A stretch of DNA of 64,000 nt from Neisseriaceae bacterium CLB008 (GCA_041228285.1 CP166133.1:2451380-2515379); one strand, 5' to 3'; positions 28,098 through 37,841 are shown, numbered from the stretch's first letter. Numbers and translations: made by a program. The notes: a model not told the origin generated them from the letters alone.

Positions 28098-28217
28098 GTC
28101 TTTCTCCTGTTCTCTTGAAACGCCTAGACCTAAGCTAGGCGATGCCCGCATCAGTCCGGCCTCTGTCCGCGACTGATGCCCTCTGGTGGAGCCTCTACTG
28201 GGCGGGCGTCTTTGTCT

Positions 28218-28571
28218 TTAAGCGGGGGTTACGGCCGCGGTCACCATAATCTCCACCAGCAGCGTGTCTAAAGCTAAAGCACCTTGTACACACGCACGCG
28301 CTGGCGGGTTAATCGAGCCCACCCATTCATCCCAAACCTCATTCATGGCGGCAAAATCAGCCATGTCACGTAGCCAAATAGTGGCGCTGAGCAACTGTGT
28401 TTTGTCGCTGCCGGCGGCGGCCAATAAGGTCTCAATTTTGGCTAAGGTTTCACGGCTTTGGGTGGCCACGTCAGATTCCGGGTGGCCTACTTGACCTGAC
28501 AAATACACCACGTTTTGATGCACGACGGCTTGGCTCATGCGTGGGCCGATGTCAATTTTTTGAATGCTCAT
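28218..28571 (-). CDS. RidA/YjgF family imine deaminase
   Basis: 117 residues, the family's usual length, with the catalytic arginine in NPPARACVQG (Arg92) and Glu107 in LLVEIMV. RidA proteins hydrolyse reactive enamines and imines released by amino-acid enzymes, giving keto acids and ammonia. AAAGGACGTACA precedes the ATG. It is encoded right after an FAD amino-acid oxidoreductase, whose imino-acid product is a natural substrate. Forms a trimer in known relatives. Confidence 0.92.
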   Translation of the reverse strand: MSIQKIDIGPRMSQAVVHQNVVYLSGQVGHPESDVATQSRETLAKIETLLAAAGSDKTQLLSATIWLRDMADFAAMNEVWDEWVGSINPPARACVQGALALDTLLVEIMVTAAVTPA

Positions 28572-28619
28572 TGTACGTCCTTTGTTTATTAAGTATGAAT
28601 ACTGCGTGATTGATTCAGA

Positions 28620-29870
28620 TTAAAAGCGCGTGGCGCGAAACGGCTGTGGGTCTACCATAGTGGGTTCGCCCGCCATCATTTGCCCCAAAAGTCGCCCGGT
28701 CGCAGGCCCCAGCGTAAAGCCTTGATGGCCATGTCCAAAAGCCAGCCACAGGCCCTGATGATTCGGTGCGGGGCCAATAATCGGCTTCATGTCTGGTAGA
28801 CAAGGGCGGGCGCCAAACCAAGGCTCATCCTGCTGCCAATCGGTTAGGGGCAAGACGGTTTTGGCGACGGCCTCATTGGCGGCCAGCTGCTCAAAACGAG
28901 CTGGCCCGGTTAAGGTGGTCATTTCCGCTCCAGTGGTCATACGGATCCCCTGCTGCATGGGGCTCAACACAAACCCTTTATCCATGTCCACCACGCTGTG
29001 GCGTAAAGACTTACCGGCCGCTAAGCCGTAGTGCATGTGGTAGCCACGCATCGGGAATAAGGGAAAGCGATAGCCCAAGGGGGCTAATAACGCCGCGCTC
29101 CAAGGCCCTGCTGCCACCACCACTTTGGCACCATTCACCTCCCCCGCATCGGTGCCTACCTGCCAACCAGACACTGTGGGTTCAATCGCGGTTACCTTCG
29201 CCACTTTAAGCTGACCTTGCTGGGCCACAAAGTGATCGGCATAGGCAGCCACCAAGGCGCCGGGATTCACCACCTGCCAAGAATTCAGCCAGTGAATGGC
29301 GCCGCAAAACAGTTCGGCGGCCAAATCAGGCTCTAGCGCCTGTAGCTGTGCCTGATCCAAAACCTGATAGCGCACGCCATGTGCCAAGGCTAGATCTTCG
29401 GCCACGGCAATCTGCGCCTCTAGGCCCGCTGCATCTCGATGCAGCTGCAACCAGCCCACCTGCCGCACCAAACCTTCAGCCGATGCACCCGCCGCGGCCA
29501 TCATATGGCCATGCTCTTCGGTACAGTGTTCGATTAAGGTCGCCCACTCTTTGGCAATCGCCGCCACCCTAGCTGGGGTTGAATGCCGCCAATACTGTAG
29601 TAAAGGCCCAGCGTAGGCGCTTAAGCCTGCTAAGCGATAGCGGATGTCCAAACGCTTATTCGGCAAAACAGCCATGACTTCGGTCAGCTTACGGGGAAAC
29701 GGATGCGGCCAGATGGCTTCGCGCTGAATCAGCCCAGCGTTCCCGTAAGAGGTTTCTTGACCCGGCCCTTTAGCATCGATGAGCGTCACTTGATGGCCTC
29801 GCTGCTGTAAATGCCACGCCACACCGACCCCAACCATACCGGCTCCAATCACGATGATTTGCTCACCCAT
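28620..29870 (-). CDS. FAD-dependent amino-acid oxidoreductase, DadA-like
   Basis: 416 residues. D-amino acid dehydrogenase type flavoprotein: Rossmann motif VIGAGMVGVGVAWHLQQRG (6-24) with the acidic residue in LIDA, a substrate domain in the middle, and the closing FAD segment LWLAFGHGHQGFTLGPATG near the C-terminus. It probably deaminates D-amino acids (or a related secondary amine) and passes electrons to the respiratory chain. No alanine racemase is adjacent, so the substrate is open. AGAGAGGGATGTA precedes the start. It is followed by RidA and a ThDP enzyme and preceded by a transporter, all on the same strand. Confidence 0.87.
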   Translation of the reverse strand: MGEQIIVIGAGMVGVGVAWHLQQRGHQVTLIDAKGPGQETSYGNAGLIQREAIWPHPFPRKLTEVMAVLPNKRLDIRYRLAGLSAYAGPLLQYWRHSTPARVAAIAKEWATLIEHCTEEHGHMMAAAGASAEGLVRQVGWLQLHRDAAGLEAQIAVAEDLALAHGVRYQVLDQAQLQALEPDLAAELFCGAIHWLNSWQVVNPGALVAAYADHFVAQQGQLKVAKVTAIEPTVSGWQVGTDAGEVNGAKVVVAAGPWSAALLAPLGYRFPLFPMRGYHMHYGLAAGKSLRHSVVDMDKGFVLSPMQQGIRMTTGAEMTTLTGPARFEQLAANEAVAKTVLPLTDWQQDEPWFGARPCLPDMKPIIGPAPNHQGLWLAFGHGHQGFTLGPATGRLLGQMMAGEPTMVDPQPFRATRF

Positions 29871-29944
29871 TACATCCCTCTCTGTTATTCATTGATGTTT
29901 GACAGGCTCAAACTGTTTCATGAAACGCCTGCACGCGCAACTGC

Positions 29945-31084
29945 TTAAACCCGACTTTTATGGGTACGACCCTTAGTCAGAGCAGGCTTTGGCTCAGCCG
30001 CGGCGCCAGCAGGCCCAAAGACCTGACCGGTAAACGTCTTATACAGCGCGCAAATCATCACAAACAGGCCCAAGACGCCTAGAATCGGATACAGCACGCC
30101 CACTAGTTGACTAAACGGCACCATCGATGCAAACAGAGCCAAAACCACGGTCACGCTGACAATGCGTTTAAAGCCAGCGGTGCCAGAAGGGTAAAAGCGC
30201 ACGGCCAAACCATAAAGATTGGACACCGCAGTGGTGTACACTGCGATCAATAAAATAAAGCTAAACAAGAGACCGGCGGTATAGCTAAGTTGGCGCGCCA
30301 ACTCTAAAAATGGAATTTCGTACTGGGCCACTTGGGCCAAATCAGAAAACAGCGCCATTGAAATGAATATGATGCACACGCCTAGGGCAATACCGCCCCA
30401 AATGCCACCTTGGCGCACGATCCAAACGTTTTTTTCCTTGTGGCCGATGGCGGCAAAGATAGACGTACCGGTAATGACGTTGTAAGACACATAAATAATC
30501 GCCGACAGCCACCAGAATGACGTGGCTTTTTCAGGCTTAACCGTTTCGATGACGGTGCTGACCTGGGCCAATTGATCATAATTTTTACTAATGGTGATCA
30601 CCGACACCAAAATCACGCCCACAATCATGATCGGCGACAGCACGCCTAAAGCACGTAGCGCAGATGAGAAGCCTAAATACACGGTGGCAAACGTCGCTAC
30701 CGCAATTAAAAGCTTACCAACAATGGGCGGCCAGCCGTAATATTGGTGCATGGCGGCACCACCGCCCGAAATCATGATGCTGACAAAACCAAACATGAAA
30801 AACAACAGCACGTAATCGGCAATAAAACCAATTTTGGGGCCGCATAAATAATTCATCACCACCTTATGGCTGCTGGTTTGAAGCCGATGGCCCAGCTCCA
30901 TAAAGACGGTGCCATACCAGGCTAAAAACAGCATGACCACCACGGCGCCTAAGAGCCCGACGTAGCCATAACTCACAAAAAACTGTAAGACTTCTTGACC
31001 ACTGGCGTAGCCAGCACCAATCACCGCACCAATGTATACGCCCGCATTCGTCATGACTTTGCTAAGGCTGCTAAATTTCTGCAT
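29945..31084 (-). CDS. YkvI-type membrane transporter
   Basis: 379 residues with about ten membrane helices. NAGVYIGAVIGAGYASGQEVLQFF near the N-terminus is the glycine-rich first helix shared by the YkvI family within the amino acid/LeuT-fold group. The C-terminus is a short basic tail (KGRTHKSRV). It is probably an inner-membrane cation symporter for an amino acid or related compound. It is the first gene of the catabolic set, 74 bases before the FAD oxidoreductase gene, which supports a role in importing that enzyme's substrate (inference). Confidence 0.8.
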   Translation of the reverse strand: MQKFSSLSKVMTNAGVYIGAVIGAGYASGQEVLQFFVSYGYVGLLGAVVVMLFLAWYGTVFMELGHRLQTSSHKVVMNYLCGPKIGFIADYVLLFFMFGFVSIMISGGGAAMHQYYGWPPIVGKLLIAVATFATVYLGFSSALRALGVLSPIMIVGVILVSVITISKNYDQLAQVSTVIETVKPEKATSFWWLSAIIYVSYNVITGTSIFAAIGHKEKNVWIVRQGGIWGGIALGVCIIFISMALFSDLAQVAQYEIPFLELARQLSYTAGLLFSFILLIAVYTTAVSNLYGLAVRFYPSGTAGFKRIVSVTVVLALFASMVPFSQLVGVLYPILGVLGLFVMICALYKTFTGQVFGPAGAAAEPKPALTKGRTHKSRV

Positions 31085-31280
31085 GATTTATCATCCTCTA
31101 TTATCTCGTTATGTAGCTTACTTTTGTATTCGCCCATTCATAGGTGTGGGCATTTGAGTATTCAGACTAACCAATAAAATTTAATAAACCAAACGATAAT
31201 ATTTAATAATGAATATTAGCTTAAGTAATACATCAACCAGAGCGCCTCACAGATAGACAGCCATTGCCCACAAAAATAAT

Positions 31281-31308
31281 GCCGCCACGACCTTATGGCC
31301 ATGGCGGC
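31281..31308 (-). terminator. Terminator-like hairpin, minus strand
   Basis: GCCGCCA and TGGCGGC stem; on the minus strand ATTATTTTTG follows. It sits 22 bases after the end of the short fragment at 31330-31433, which suggests that something was once transcribed through it. Confidence 0.6.
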
Positions 31309-31329
31309 AAACATTAAAGACAATCTCGC

Positions 31330-31433
31330 TTAACCGATGAGGATGTACACGTTACCGTTACCCATCAAGACGTAAGCGTCGTGTTCAGTCACGACGACGG
31401 CAGACGCCGCCAAACCCTGGATTATTGACCGTC
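31330..31433 (-). pseudogene. 3' gene remnant next to REP-like repeats
   Basis: A minus-strand open frame ends at TAA 31330-31332 and encodes the protein-like tail ASAVVVTEHDAYVLMGNGNV followed by YILIG. Upstream, the frame runs into the repeat element at 31434-31526, where the translation becomes repeat-derived. A terminator follows. I read it as the end of a truncated gene. The family is not recognised. A short intact protein that includes the repeat is unlikely. Confidence 0.3.
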
Positions 31434-31526
31434 GCGTAGGGTGGGTAAAGCGTAGCGTGCCCACCACTCCTAACGTGCTCAAGTGCCCCCATTTAAAACC
31501 CGCGTGGGTCACGACCCACCCTACGC
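31434..31526. repeat. BIME-like pair of inverted REP-type hairpins
   Basis: The element has 13-base perfect terminal inverted repeats (GCGTAGGGTGGGT at 31434-31446 and its complement at 31514-31526). Each end reads GTAG followed by a hairpin: GGTGGG...CCCACC on the left (31440-31465), and GTGGGTC/GACCCAC on the right. A GTAG tetranucleotide before a hairpin, two copies facing outward, is the layout of REP pairs (BIMEs) mobilised by RAYT transposases. No RAYT gene is in this window. Confidence 0.75.
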
Positions 31527-31646
31527 TTAAGGGTCTACGCTGTAGACGTAAAAAAAGCATAAGGAACGATACGATAAACCATGGTTTGTTTTATACCATT
31601 TTCGACATCTCTGCCGATGTTAAAATCACCTCTAATGCTTTAACTC

Positions 31647-31672
31647 GGTGGGCACGCTGCGCTTTACCCACC
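31647..31672. repeat. Third REP-like hairpin copy, inverted
   Basis: The complement of this 26-base stretch differs from 31440-31465 at a single base. The adjoining tetranucleotide is GTCG-like and not GTAG. It lies 25 bases after the stop of the MFS gene (minus strand), a position typical of REP elements, and it may also help terminate transcription. Confidence 0.7.
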
Positions 31673-31696
31673 CGACCGATGTTTACTACCCGTCCT

Positions 31697-32896
31697 TTAT
31701 AGCTGCCGACACAGCCCACGGCTGCTCAGCAGCCCCAACACTGCCCACAACCCAGTCAAATACCATAAGCTACCCCAGCCATAAGCGTTCACCACAATCG
31801 CCGCCAACAATGGGCCTAGGAACTGGCCTAGGCTAATCCACTGCTGCTGTAGGCCAATCACCATCGGCAAAGCCCCCATAGTGGGCGCTACCCGCACTGC
31901 CAGATTAAATAAGGTAGCCGGCACCAGTCCACCGACGGCAGAAAACACGCAAATAGCAGCAAACTGTATCCACGGGCCTAGATTGAGGCCGAACCCGACA
32001 AACGCCATCAGCAGCATGGTGATAAACGCCAGTCGCAATAACCGCAAGGGCGCCACCTGCTGCTGCAACAGCCGCCCTGCCATGAGGTTGCCGCTCAGAT
32101 TGGCGCCCGCCGTCAACGCCGTCAGCGTGCCCATCAAGGCACCAGAGACGCCGGCTTGATGATAAATCAAGGGTAAAAAACTGATGATGGCCACCCACTG
32201 GCTGCTGTATAAGGCAAACGTCAGCGACAGCAGCCACGGTGCCTTAGCGCCCAAGGTTTGCCTTATGGCCTGCCTGGTGTGGGCCCACGGCTGAGGCTCT
32301 GTTCCAACGCCCAATAGCAAAGGGTCTAAGCGATGCCACAGCAGCATGGCCATCAATAAGGACAGGCCGCCGCACAGCAGCCACAGACTCGACCAGCCCC
32401 AATATTGCAGCCACACGCTGCCGCCTAGGAGTGCCACCATAGAGGCCAGCGGAATGTAGGAACTCCATAAGGCCATTAAAAAGCTTTGCCGCCCTGTCGG
32501 TGCCAGTTGGCGCATCAGGCTGGGTGCAGCCATCGTCACCAACAGCAGCGCAAAGCCTTCAATGATGCGAAACGCCAATAGCCCAAACAGGCCTTGCATA
32601 AAAGCCCCACAAAATGAGGCCAGCGCCAACAGTAGCAGCCCCAGCAAGAGACTGGGCTTAAGCCCCAAGCGCTGCACAAATAAGCCAAACAACAGCCCTA
32701 GCAGCATGCCCGCCAGCTGAAACACACCAATCAGCCAGCCCGCCTCGGTGAGGCTTAGACCAAGGCTGAGCTGCAAGGCTGGTAAAGCCGGCGGCAGCTT
32801 CCAAATATGTAAGGCAGCGCTGACGCCGGCACCAAAAACCAGCAGTGCTGGGGTTAAAGAAGACGGCGACGGCCGCTGATCGATTGGGTTTGACAT
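31697..32896 (-). CDS. MFS transporter (CynX/NimT-like, 12 helices)
   Basis: 399 residues with twelve hydrophobic segments. GVFQLAGMLLGLLFGLFVQRLGLKPSL holds the loop 2-3 motif A equivalent. The general look (LTPALLVFGAGVSAALHIWKLPPALPAL start, glycine- and leucine-rich) resembles MFS members of the cyanate/nitroimidazole type and other small-anion or drug carriers, but the substrate cannot be predicted. GGAGAAACC precedes the ATG. It is a single gene; a REP-like hairpin lies at its 3' end. Confidence 0.8.
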   Translation of the reverse strand: MSNPIDQRPSPSSLTPALLVFGAGVSAALHIWKLPPALPALQLSLGLSLTEAGWLIGVFQLAGMLLGLLFGLFVQRLGLKPSLLLGLLLLALASFCGAFMQGLFGLLAFRIIEGFALLLVTMAAPSLMRQLAPTGRQSFLMALWSSYIPLASMVALLGGSVWLQYWGWSSLWLLCGGLSLLMAMLLWHRLDPLLLGVGTEPQPWAHTRQAIRQTLGAKAPWLLSLTFALYSSQWVAIISFLPLIYHQAGVSGALMGTLTALTAGANLSGNLMAGRLLQQQVAPLRLLRLAFITMLLMAFVGFGLNLGPWIQFAAICVFSAVGGLVPATLFNLAVRVAPTMGALPMVIGLQQQWISLGQFLGPLLAAIVVNAYGWGSLWYLTGLWAVLGLLSSRGLCRQL

Positions 32897-33058
32897 GGTT
32901 TCTCCACTAGCTTTTGCGCCTTTTAAACAAGGCCTTTATTTTTATGTCCGCAGGTTTGAATCGCCCCAAGGCGGCCAAACGCTCCCCCATCCTACCCTGT
33001 TTTTACCTGACCAGCATAGGATCGCCGCCTATGGGCATTATAGTAGTGCCCTACAATC

Positions 33059-33098
33059 CAAAAAAAGCAGAGGCTGTTGAACACAACAGCCTCTGCTT
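33059..33098 (-). terminator. Strong terminator downstream of the RIC gene
   Basis: AAGCAGAGGCTGTTG and its perfect complement form a 15-bp stem with a 4-base loop. On the minus strand it is followed by TTTTTTT. Confidence 0.9.
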
Positions 33099-33138
33099 GA
33101 ACCGATAATCCAAACTTTAACTTTATGGTTGATTCGCC

Positions 33139-33696
33139 CTATGCCACGATCAATGCTTCAACCTCAACAGCTTTAGGAAACAACACCTCGTTTTCCAAAC
33201 CAATGTGGGTGTGTAAATCCTGCGCAAACTGGGCCAGCAAATCGTAGCTTAAGCGATAAGTATTGCATGCGCCCTCTGGTGGCGTGTATTGCCCAGTCAG
33301 CTGAGCCAATCGCTCAAAACGGTTTAACTCCCCATCGTGTTCGTGCAGCATCATATTAATGGGGTTGGCCACTTGACCAAACGGCGGTGGCGATAACCGT
33401 TCACCTGCTGCTTCTGCTCGACTGAGCGCCACAATATAGGGGAAGAGAATCATTTCCTCCTTACGCAAATGCTGTAATAAATCAGCAGCGGCACCGGCGA
33501 ACAGGGCTTCAATTTCGGCCAATTCAGGATGGGCAGCCCCATGCACCATGACCACGCGCTGTAGCTTTTCCCTGATCAGCGGCGCCTGTTCTTTAATGTA
33601 ACGATGGTGGGTAGCCACCATATAATCGACCATGGCCTCTAGGCTTAAATCGGCATGAAAATGAGCATTGTGCTCAACTAAATGGGGTTGGTTCAT
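33139..33696 (-). CDS. RIC-type di-iron protein (repair of iron centres; YtfE/DnrN-like)
   Basis: 185 residues from ATG 33696, which has AAAGGAATCAGCCC; a longer frame to 33804 has no such site. Hemerythrin-like four-helix protein with the RIC ligand pattern: HHRYIKEQ, HLRKEEMILFPYI, INMMLHEHDGE and HTHIGLENEVLFP. PPEGACNTYRLSYD is also RIC-specific. It lacks the N-terminal DUF542 (CCGGK) domain of E. coli YtfE, so it is a short form. RIC proteins protect or rebuild Fe-S clusters after nitric oxide damage. The promoter region carries FNR and NsrR boxes that fit this role. Monocistronic. Confidence 0.88.
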   Translation of the reverse strand: MNQPHLVEHNAHFHADLSLEAMVDYMVATHHRYIKEQAPLIREKLQRVVMVHGAAHPELAEIEALFAGAAADLLQHLRKEEMILFPYIVALSRAEAAGERLSPPPFGQVANPINMMLHEHDGELNRFERLAQLTGQYTPPEGACNTYRLSYDLLAQFAQDLHTHIGLENEVLFPKAVEVEALIVA

Positions 33697-33821
33697 GGGC
33701 TGATTCCTTTGGTTATTGAGCGCCTGATGCGGCATCGTCGGCTCATCGATGGATGCGCCACAAACCGTTTCATCTGGATCTAGGCGCCATTTGTGATTGA
33801 TCATACCGCAATACTTTCAAA

Positions 33822-33844
33822 AACATTCATATAAAATGAATCTT
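33822..33844 (-). promoter_or_regulatory. NsrR operator upstream of the RIC gene
   Basis: Read on the minus strand, the 23-base site fits AAGATGCAT-N5-ATGCATCTT in 19 of 23 positions (half-sites AAGATTCAT and ATGAATGTT). It overlaps the TAAGAT -10 candidate at 33840-33845. NsrR is the nitric-oxide-sensing repressor controlling RIC genes in many betaproteobacteria. Confidence 0.7.
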
Positions 33845-33866
33845 ATAAAAGAAAATGATGAGCTTC

Positions 33867-33880
33867 TTGATGCACATCAA
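33867..33880. promoter_or_regulatory. FNR box upstream of the RIC gene
   Basis: TTGATGCACATCAA is a perfect match to TTGAT-N4-ATCAA. Its centre is about 28 bases upstream of the TAAGAT -10 candidate on the minus strand, the spacing of class II FNR-activated promoters. Confidence 0.75.
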
Positions 33881-33954
33881 TCACTACCCGCAACAGCGCC
33901 CTATAAAGCAATGGTTTGAATCATCATCAAACCATTGCTCACCCCTGCTCTTTA

Positions 33955-35082
33955 CTAGGCCATTTGGTTAATGGTGTTTCTAAAGCGCCGCAACGCCAAG
34001 ATAAACAACACCGAACCAATCACAAACAGCGCCAAGAACGGCTTCCACACCACGTCGATACCGGCACCGCGATACAAAATCGCCTGACCTAGGTTGACAA
34101 AATGGGTGGTGGGCGCGGCCAACATCACGTTTTGGACAAACTCTGGCATGCTTTCACGCGGCGTCGAGCCGCCCGACAGCATTTGCAGCGGCAACAGCGT
34201 CAGCATCAGCAATAAGCCAAACTGCGGCATGCTGCGCGCCAGCGTGGCCATGTAAATCCCCATCGACGTGGTTGCAAACAGGCTCAGCGCAGCCCCCACT
34301 AAAAATAACGCCACCGAACCTTCAATCGGTACGTTTAATAAGCCTTGCACCACAAACTGTAGCGACAGCGCGGCCGCCATCAGCACCACTAAACCCATAG
34401 ACCACACCTTGGCCAACATGATTTCAGTCACCGTCACGGGCATCACCAGCAGGTGTTCCACCGTACCATGCTCGCGCTCTCTAATGAGGGCTGCACCGGT
34501 TAAAATAATCGACAGCATGGTCACGTTATTGATGATTTGCATCAGGGCGCCAAACCAGGTTTTGTTTAAGGTCGGGTTAAAGCGCGCGCGCAGGGCTAAA
34601 TCCACCGGCAGTGCCATGCTTTCACGGTTGCGGGCCACGAACTCATTTACCTCTGCCATCACAATCTGCTGGATATAGCCATTACCTGTAAATGCTTGAC
34701 TCATCCGCGTGGCGTCGACGTTAAGCTGAATTTCCACATGCTTACCGGCCAATAAATCACGCTGAAAGTTAGGTGGAATATTCAATACAAAAGTATAGCG
34801 CCCTTCATCCATGCTTGGGTCGACCTCGCTAGGGGTCAACAGCGCCGGCGGCAGGAATTGAGGCGGATAAAACGCCGCCGCAATACGCTCGGAGAGCGGC
34901 GAATGGTCTTCGTTGACGATGGCAATCGGCGCCTTATGTAGGGTTTCCGGCATCGCCGTAGCCGCGGTATACACCGACATACTGAAGGTATACACAATCA
35001 GGATCAGCATCATAGGGTCGCGTAATAAGCTCCATAATTCTTTGACCCCTAGGCGATAAATATTGGCAAGGTTGCGCAGCAT
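33955..35082 (-). CDS. yhhJ: ABC-2 type permease (YhhJ-like)
   Basis: 375 residues. N-terminal membrane helix, a large periplasmic domain (about 50-175), then five helices ending FRNTINQMA. The pattern GAALIREREHGTVEHLLVMPVT is the signature of YhhJ/YbhR-type ABC-2 permeases. It is the last gene of a four-gene export operon, three bases after the ATPase-permease fusion, and should form the heteromeric pore with the permease half of that protein. Confidence 0.9.
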   Translation of the reverse strand: MLRNLANIYRLGVKELWSLLRDPMMLILIVYTFSMSVYTAATAMPETLHKAPIAIVNEDHSPLSERIAAAFYPPQFLPPALLTPSEVDPSMDEGRYTFVLNIPPNFQRDLLAGKHVEIQLNVDATRMSQAFTGNGYIQQIVMAEVNEFVARNRESMALPVDLALRARFNPTLNKTWFGALMQIINNVTMLSIILTGAALIREREHGTVEHLLVMPVTVTEIMLAKVWSMGLVVLMAAALSLQFVVQGLLNVPIEGSVALFLVGAALSLFATTSMGIYMATLARSMPQFGLLLMLTLLPLQMLSGGSTPRESMPEFVQNVMLAAPTTHFVNLGQAILYRGAGIDVVWKPFLALFVIGSVLFILALRRFRNTINQMA

Positions 35083-35084
35083 AT

Positions 35085-37841
35085 TTAACTTTCCTGTTTC
35101 TTAAGTAAGGCCACCGCCGCTCCCAAAATCACGGGAACAGCCACCAACAGCGGCCAGATAGACCCATACAGATCGCCTAGGCCTAAGGCTTTATTGAAGA
35201 CACCGCGGCTGATGGTGAACATGTGCGTGGCTGGGTAAATTTTACCAATCCAATAACCTGCCCCCTCCAGCGACGTCACTGGGTCCAATAGGCCGGCAAA
35301 CTGAGTCGCAGGGATTAGGGTACCGATCATGGCAAAGAACATGGCCGCAATCTGGCTATTGGTGATGGTCGAGGCCACTAGGCCCATGCCGGTCGAAATC
35401 AAGCAGAACAAGAAGGCAGCGAGACTAAGGGTCAAGAAGCTGCCCGTCATCGGCACGTCAAACAACGTCACCGCCAGCAGACACATCAATAAGAAGTTCA
35501 CCATAGCCAGCACCACATACGGCAGCTGCTTACCCAATAAAAACTCTAACTTGGTCACCGGCGTCACGTATAAATTCACGATCGAGCCCATTTCTTTTTC
35601 CCTGACCACGGCTAAGGCCGTCAGCATCGCCGGCAGCATCAACAGCAACAGCGGCATCACTGCGGGCACCATGGCCGGCAAGCTTTTTACATCAGGGTTG
35701 TAGCGGTAACGGGTTTCGATGGCTACGTTGCCCGTGGCGCTATGGCCGGTACGGGCCTGAACCTGCTCAGCGAGCCACGATTGATGCATGCCTTGCACAT
35801 AGCCTTGCACGGTTTCTGCGCGCGAAGGCATGGCGCCATCAATCCAGGCCCCTACTTGGGCGGTATTGCCGCGCAGCACGTCACGACCAAACCCTGGCGG
35901 GATTTCAATCGCCAGCGACAGCTCGCCGCTGCGCATACGCTGATCTAGCTCCTCATAGCTACGCAGGGGGGCTTTTTCCACAAAGTAACGCGAGCCGGCT
36001 AAGTTTAAGGCGTAGTTTTGGCTGAACACCGACTGATCGTTGTCCAAAATGGCGTAGGTTAAATCCTCCACGTCCATGCTGATGCCAAAGCCCATCACAA
36101 ACATCAAAATAATCGACCCCAACAGTGCCATCACTGCGCGCACAGGGTCACGCTGTAGCTCTAAGGATTCACGCCAGGAATAGCTGAGCAATCGCTGTAG
36201 GCTAAAGCGCCTAGGCGCAGGTTCTGGCTCATGCGCCAAGCCCATTTGCGCTTCGGGCGCTTCTTCTGCCGGTGGGGCATCTTCTGTGCCCGCCCCCGCT
36301 TCAATCAAATAGCCAATAAAGGCTTCTTCCAGCGTGCTCGCGCCGCGCTTGTCTACCAAGGCCTGAGGCGTATCGCTGTCCAACACCTCACCGGCATGCA
36401 TCATCGACATTCTGTCGCAGCGTAAGGCTTCGTTCATGAAGTGGGTAGAGATGAAAATGGTGACTTTGTCTTGCCGCGACAAATCAATCAGCAGACGCCA
36501 AAAGTTATCTCGCGCCACCGGATCTACCCCTGAGGTGGGCTCGTCCAAAATCAAGATTTCTGGGCGATGCACCATGGCCACGGCCAAAGACAGGCGCTGA
36601 CGCATGCCCAAAGGAATGTTTTCTGGCAGGCTGTCTAACACGCCGCCCAAATCAAAACGCGCCACCATTTCGGCAATACGCTCAGCCTGCTCGGCCTGAG
36701 GCACGTGAAATAAACGCGCATGCAACAGCAAGTTTTGCGCCACCGTGAGCTCACCATAGAGGGAGAAGGCCTGCGACATATAGCCGACGCGGCGGCGGGT
36801 TTCTAAATCGTGAGAATCCACTTCTTTACCAAACAGCCAAGCGCGCCCTTCGCTGGCGGGCAAGAGGCCCGTCAACACCTTCATGGTGGTGGATTTACCG
36901 CAGCCGTTCGAGCCCAAAAAACCAAAAATCTCGCCACGTTTGATCTTGAAGTTCACCTGATTAACGGCCGTAAACGTGCCAAAACGAACGGTCAGGCCTT
37001 CGGCCTCAATGGCAATGTCGTCATCGGCCACCCCTGTTAAAGGCGGGATCACCACTGCTTCATAGCCCTGTTTTTTATCCTCAGGCAATAGCTTAATAAA
37101 CGCCGTCTCCAAAGAGTCACTTTGGGTTTGCGCCAACAAAGCCTCTGGCGTGTCCGTGGCCAAAACTTGGCCATCATCCATCATGATGAGCCAATCAAAG
37201 CGCTGCGCTTCGTCCATATAGGCCGTCGCCACCACCACGCTCATGCTGCTGCGCTGACGCCGAATGCGGGCAATCAAATCCCAAAACTGGGCCCGGGCTA
37301 AAGGGTCAACGCCGGTCGTGGGCTCATCCAAAATCAAGAGATCAGGATCGTGAATCAAAGCACAGCAAAGGCTGAGCTTTTGCTTCATCCCGCCAGACAG
37401 CTTACCGGCAGGCCGATCCAAGAAGGCATGCAGCCCAGTGCTGTAGGTTAAGTCGTCAATCCGAGCGCGCCGCTCGGCCTCATCATGACCAAAGAGGCGG
37501 CCAAAAAACTGTAGGTTTTCTTCTACCGACAGCGTGGGATATAGGTTTTTACCCAAGCCTTGCGGCATGTAGGCAATCTTAGGGCACACCTGATCGCGAT
37601 GGCTTTTCAACCCAATGTCGCCCCCCAACACCCATACTTCGCCCGACTGCACCGCGCGCGCGCCTGCCACCAGCGACAGCAGGCTAGACTTACCCACGCC
37701 GTCTGGCCCAATCAAACCCACCATACACTGAGCGGGAATGTCTAGGCTGATCTCATTCAGCGCGCGGGTGTCACCGTAATACAGGCTGACCTGACTTAAT
37801 TGAGTCACCGCAGTAGGCACATGGGTTACGGCTGTCATCAT
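35085..37841 (-). CDS. rbbA: Double ABC ATPase fused to ABC-2 permease (RbbA/YhiH-like)
   Basis: 918 residues. First ATPase domain with Walker A GPDGVGKS (45-52) and LSGGMKQ signature; second with GSNGCGKST and a divergent signature ([13 protein letters not shown]) normal for this family; then from about residue 560 an ABC-2 permease with six helices and a large periplasmic loop. E. coli RbbA (YhiH) has the same layout and sits in the same operon order with YhiI and YhhJ; a ribosome-associated activity has been described for it, but the operon context here points to export. The start overlaps the adaptor gene's stop (ATGATG). A second in-frame ATG follows at once. Confidence 0.92.
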   Translation of the reverse strand: MMTAVTHVPTAVTQLSQVSLYYGDTRALNEISLDIPAQCMVGLIGPDGVGKSSLLSLVAGARAVQSGEVWVLGGDIGLKSHRDQVCPKIAYMPQGLGKNLYPTLSVEENLQFFGRLFGHDEAERRARIDDLTYSTGLHAFLDRPAGKLSGGMKQKLSLCCALIHDPDLLILDEPTTGVDPLARAQFWDLIARIRRQRSSMSVVVATAYMDEAQRFDWLIMMDDGQVLATDTPEALLAQTQSDSLETAFIKLLPEDKKQGYEAVVIPPLTGVADDDIAIEAEGLTVRFGTFTAVNQVNFKIKRGEIFGFLGSNGCGKSTTMKVLTGLLPASEGRAWLFGKEVDSHDLETRRRVGYMSQAFSLYGELTVAQNLLLHARLFHVPQAEQAERIAEMVARFDLGGVLDSLPENIPLGMRQRLSLAVAMVHRPEILILDEPTSGVDPVARDNFWRLLIDLSRQDKVTIFISTHFMNEALRCDRMSMMHAGEVLDSDTPQALVDKRGASTLEEAFIGYLIEAGAGTEDAPPAEEAPEAQMGLAHEPEPAPRRFSLQRLLSYSWRESLELQRDPVRAVMALLGSIILMFVMGFGISMDVEDLTYAILDNDQSVFSQNYALNLAGSRYFVEKAPLRSYEELDQRMRSGELSLAIEIPPGFGRDVLRGNTAQVGAWIDGAMPSRAETVQGYVQGMHQSWLAEQVQARTGHSATGNVAIETRYRYNPDVKSLPAMVPAVMPLLLLMLPAMLTALAVVREKEMGSIVNLYVTPVTKLEFLLGKQLPYVVLAMVNFLLMCLLAVTLFDVPMTGSFLTLSLAAFLFCLISTGMGLVASTITNSQIAAMFFAMIGTLIPATQFAGLLDPVTSLEGAGYWIGKIYPATHMFTISRGVFNKALGLGDLYGSIWPLLVAVPVILGAAVALLKKQES

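Noticed and set aside
31330-31560. 76-codon minus-strand ORF taken as a whole gene
   Set aside because: Its first half is translated from the REP-like element; only the tail looks protein-like, so it is listed as a remnant.
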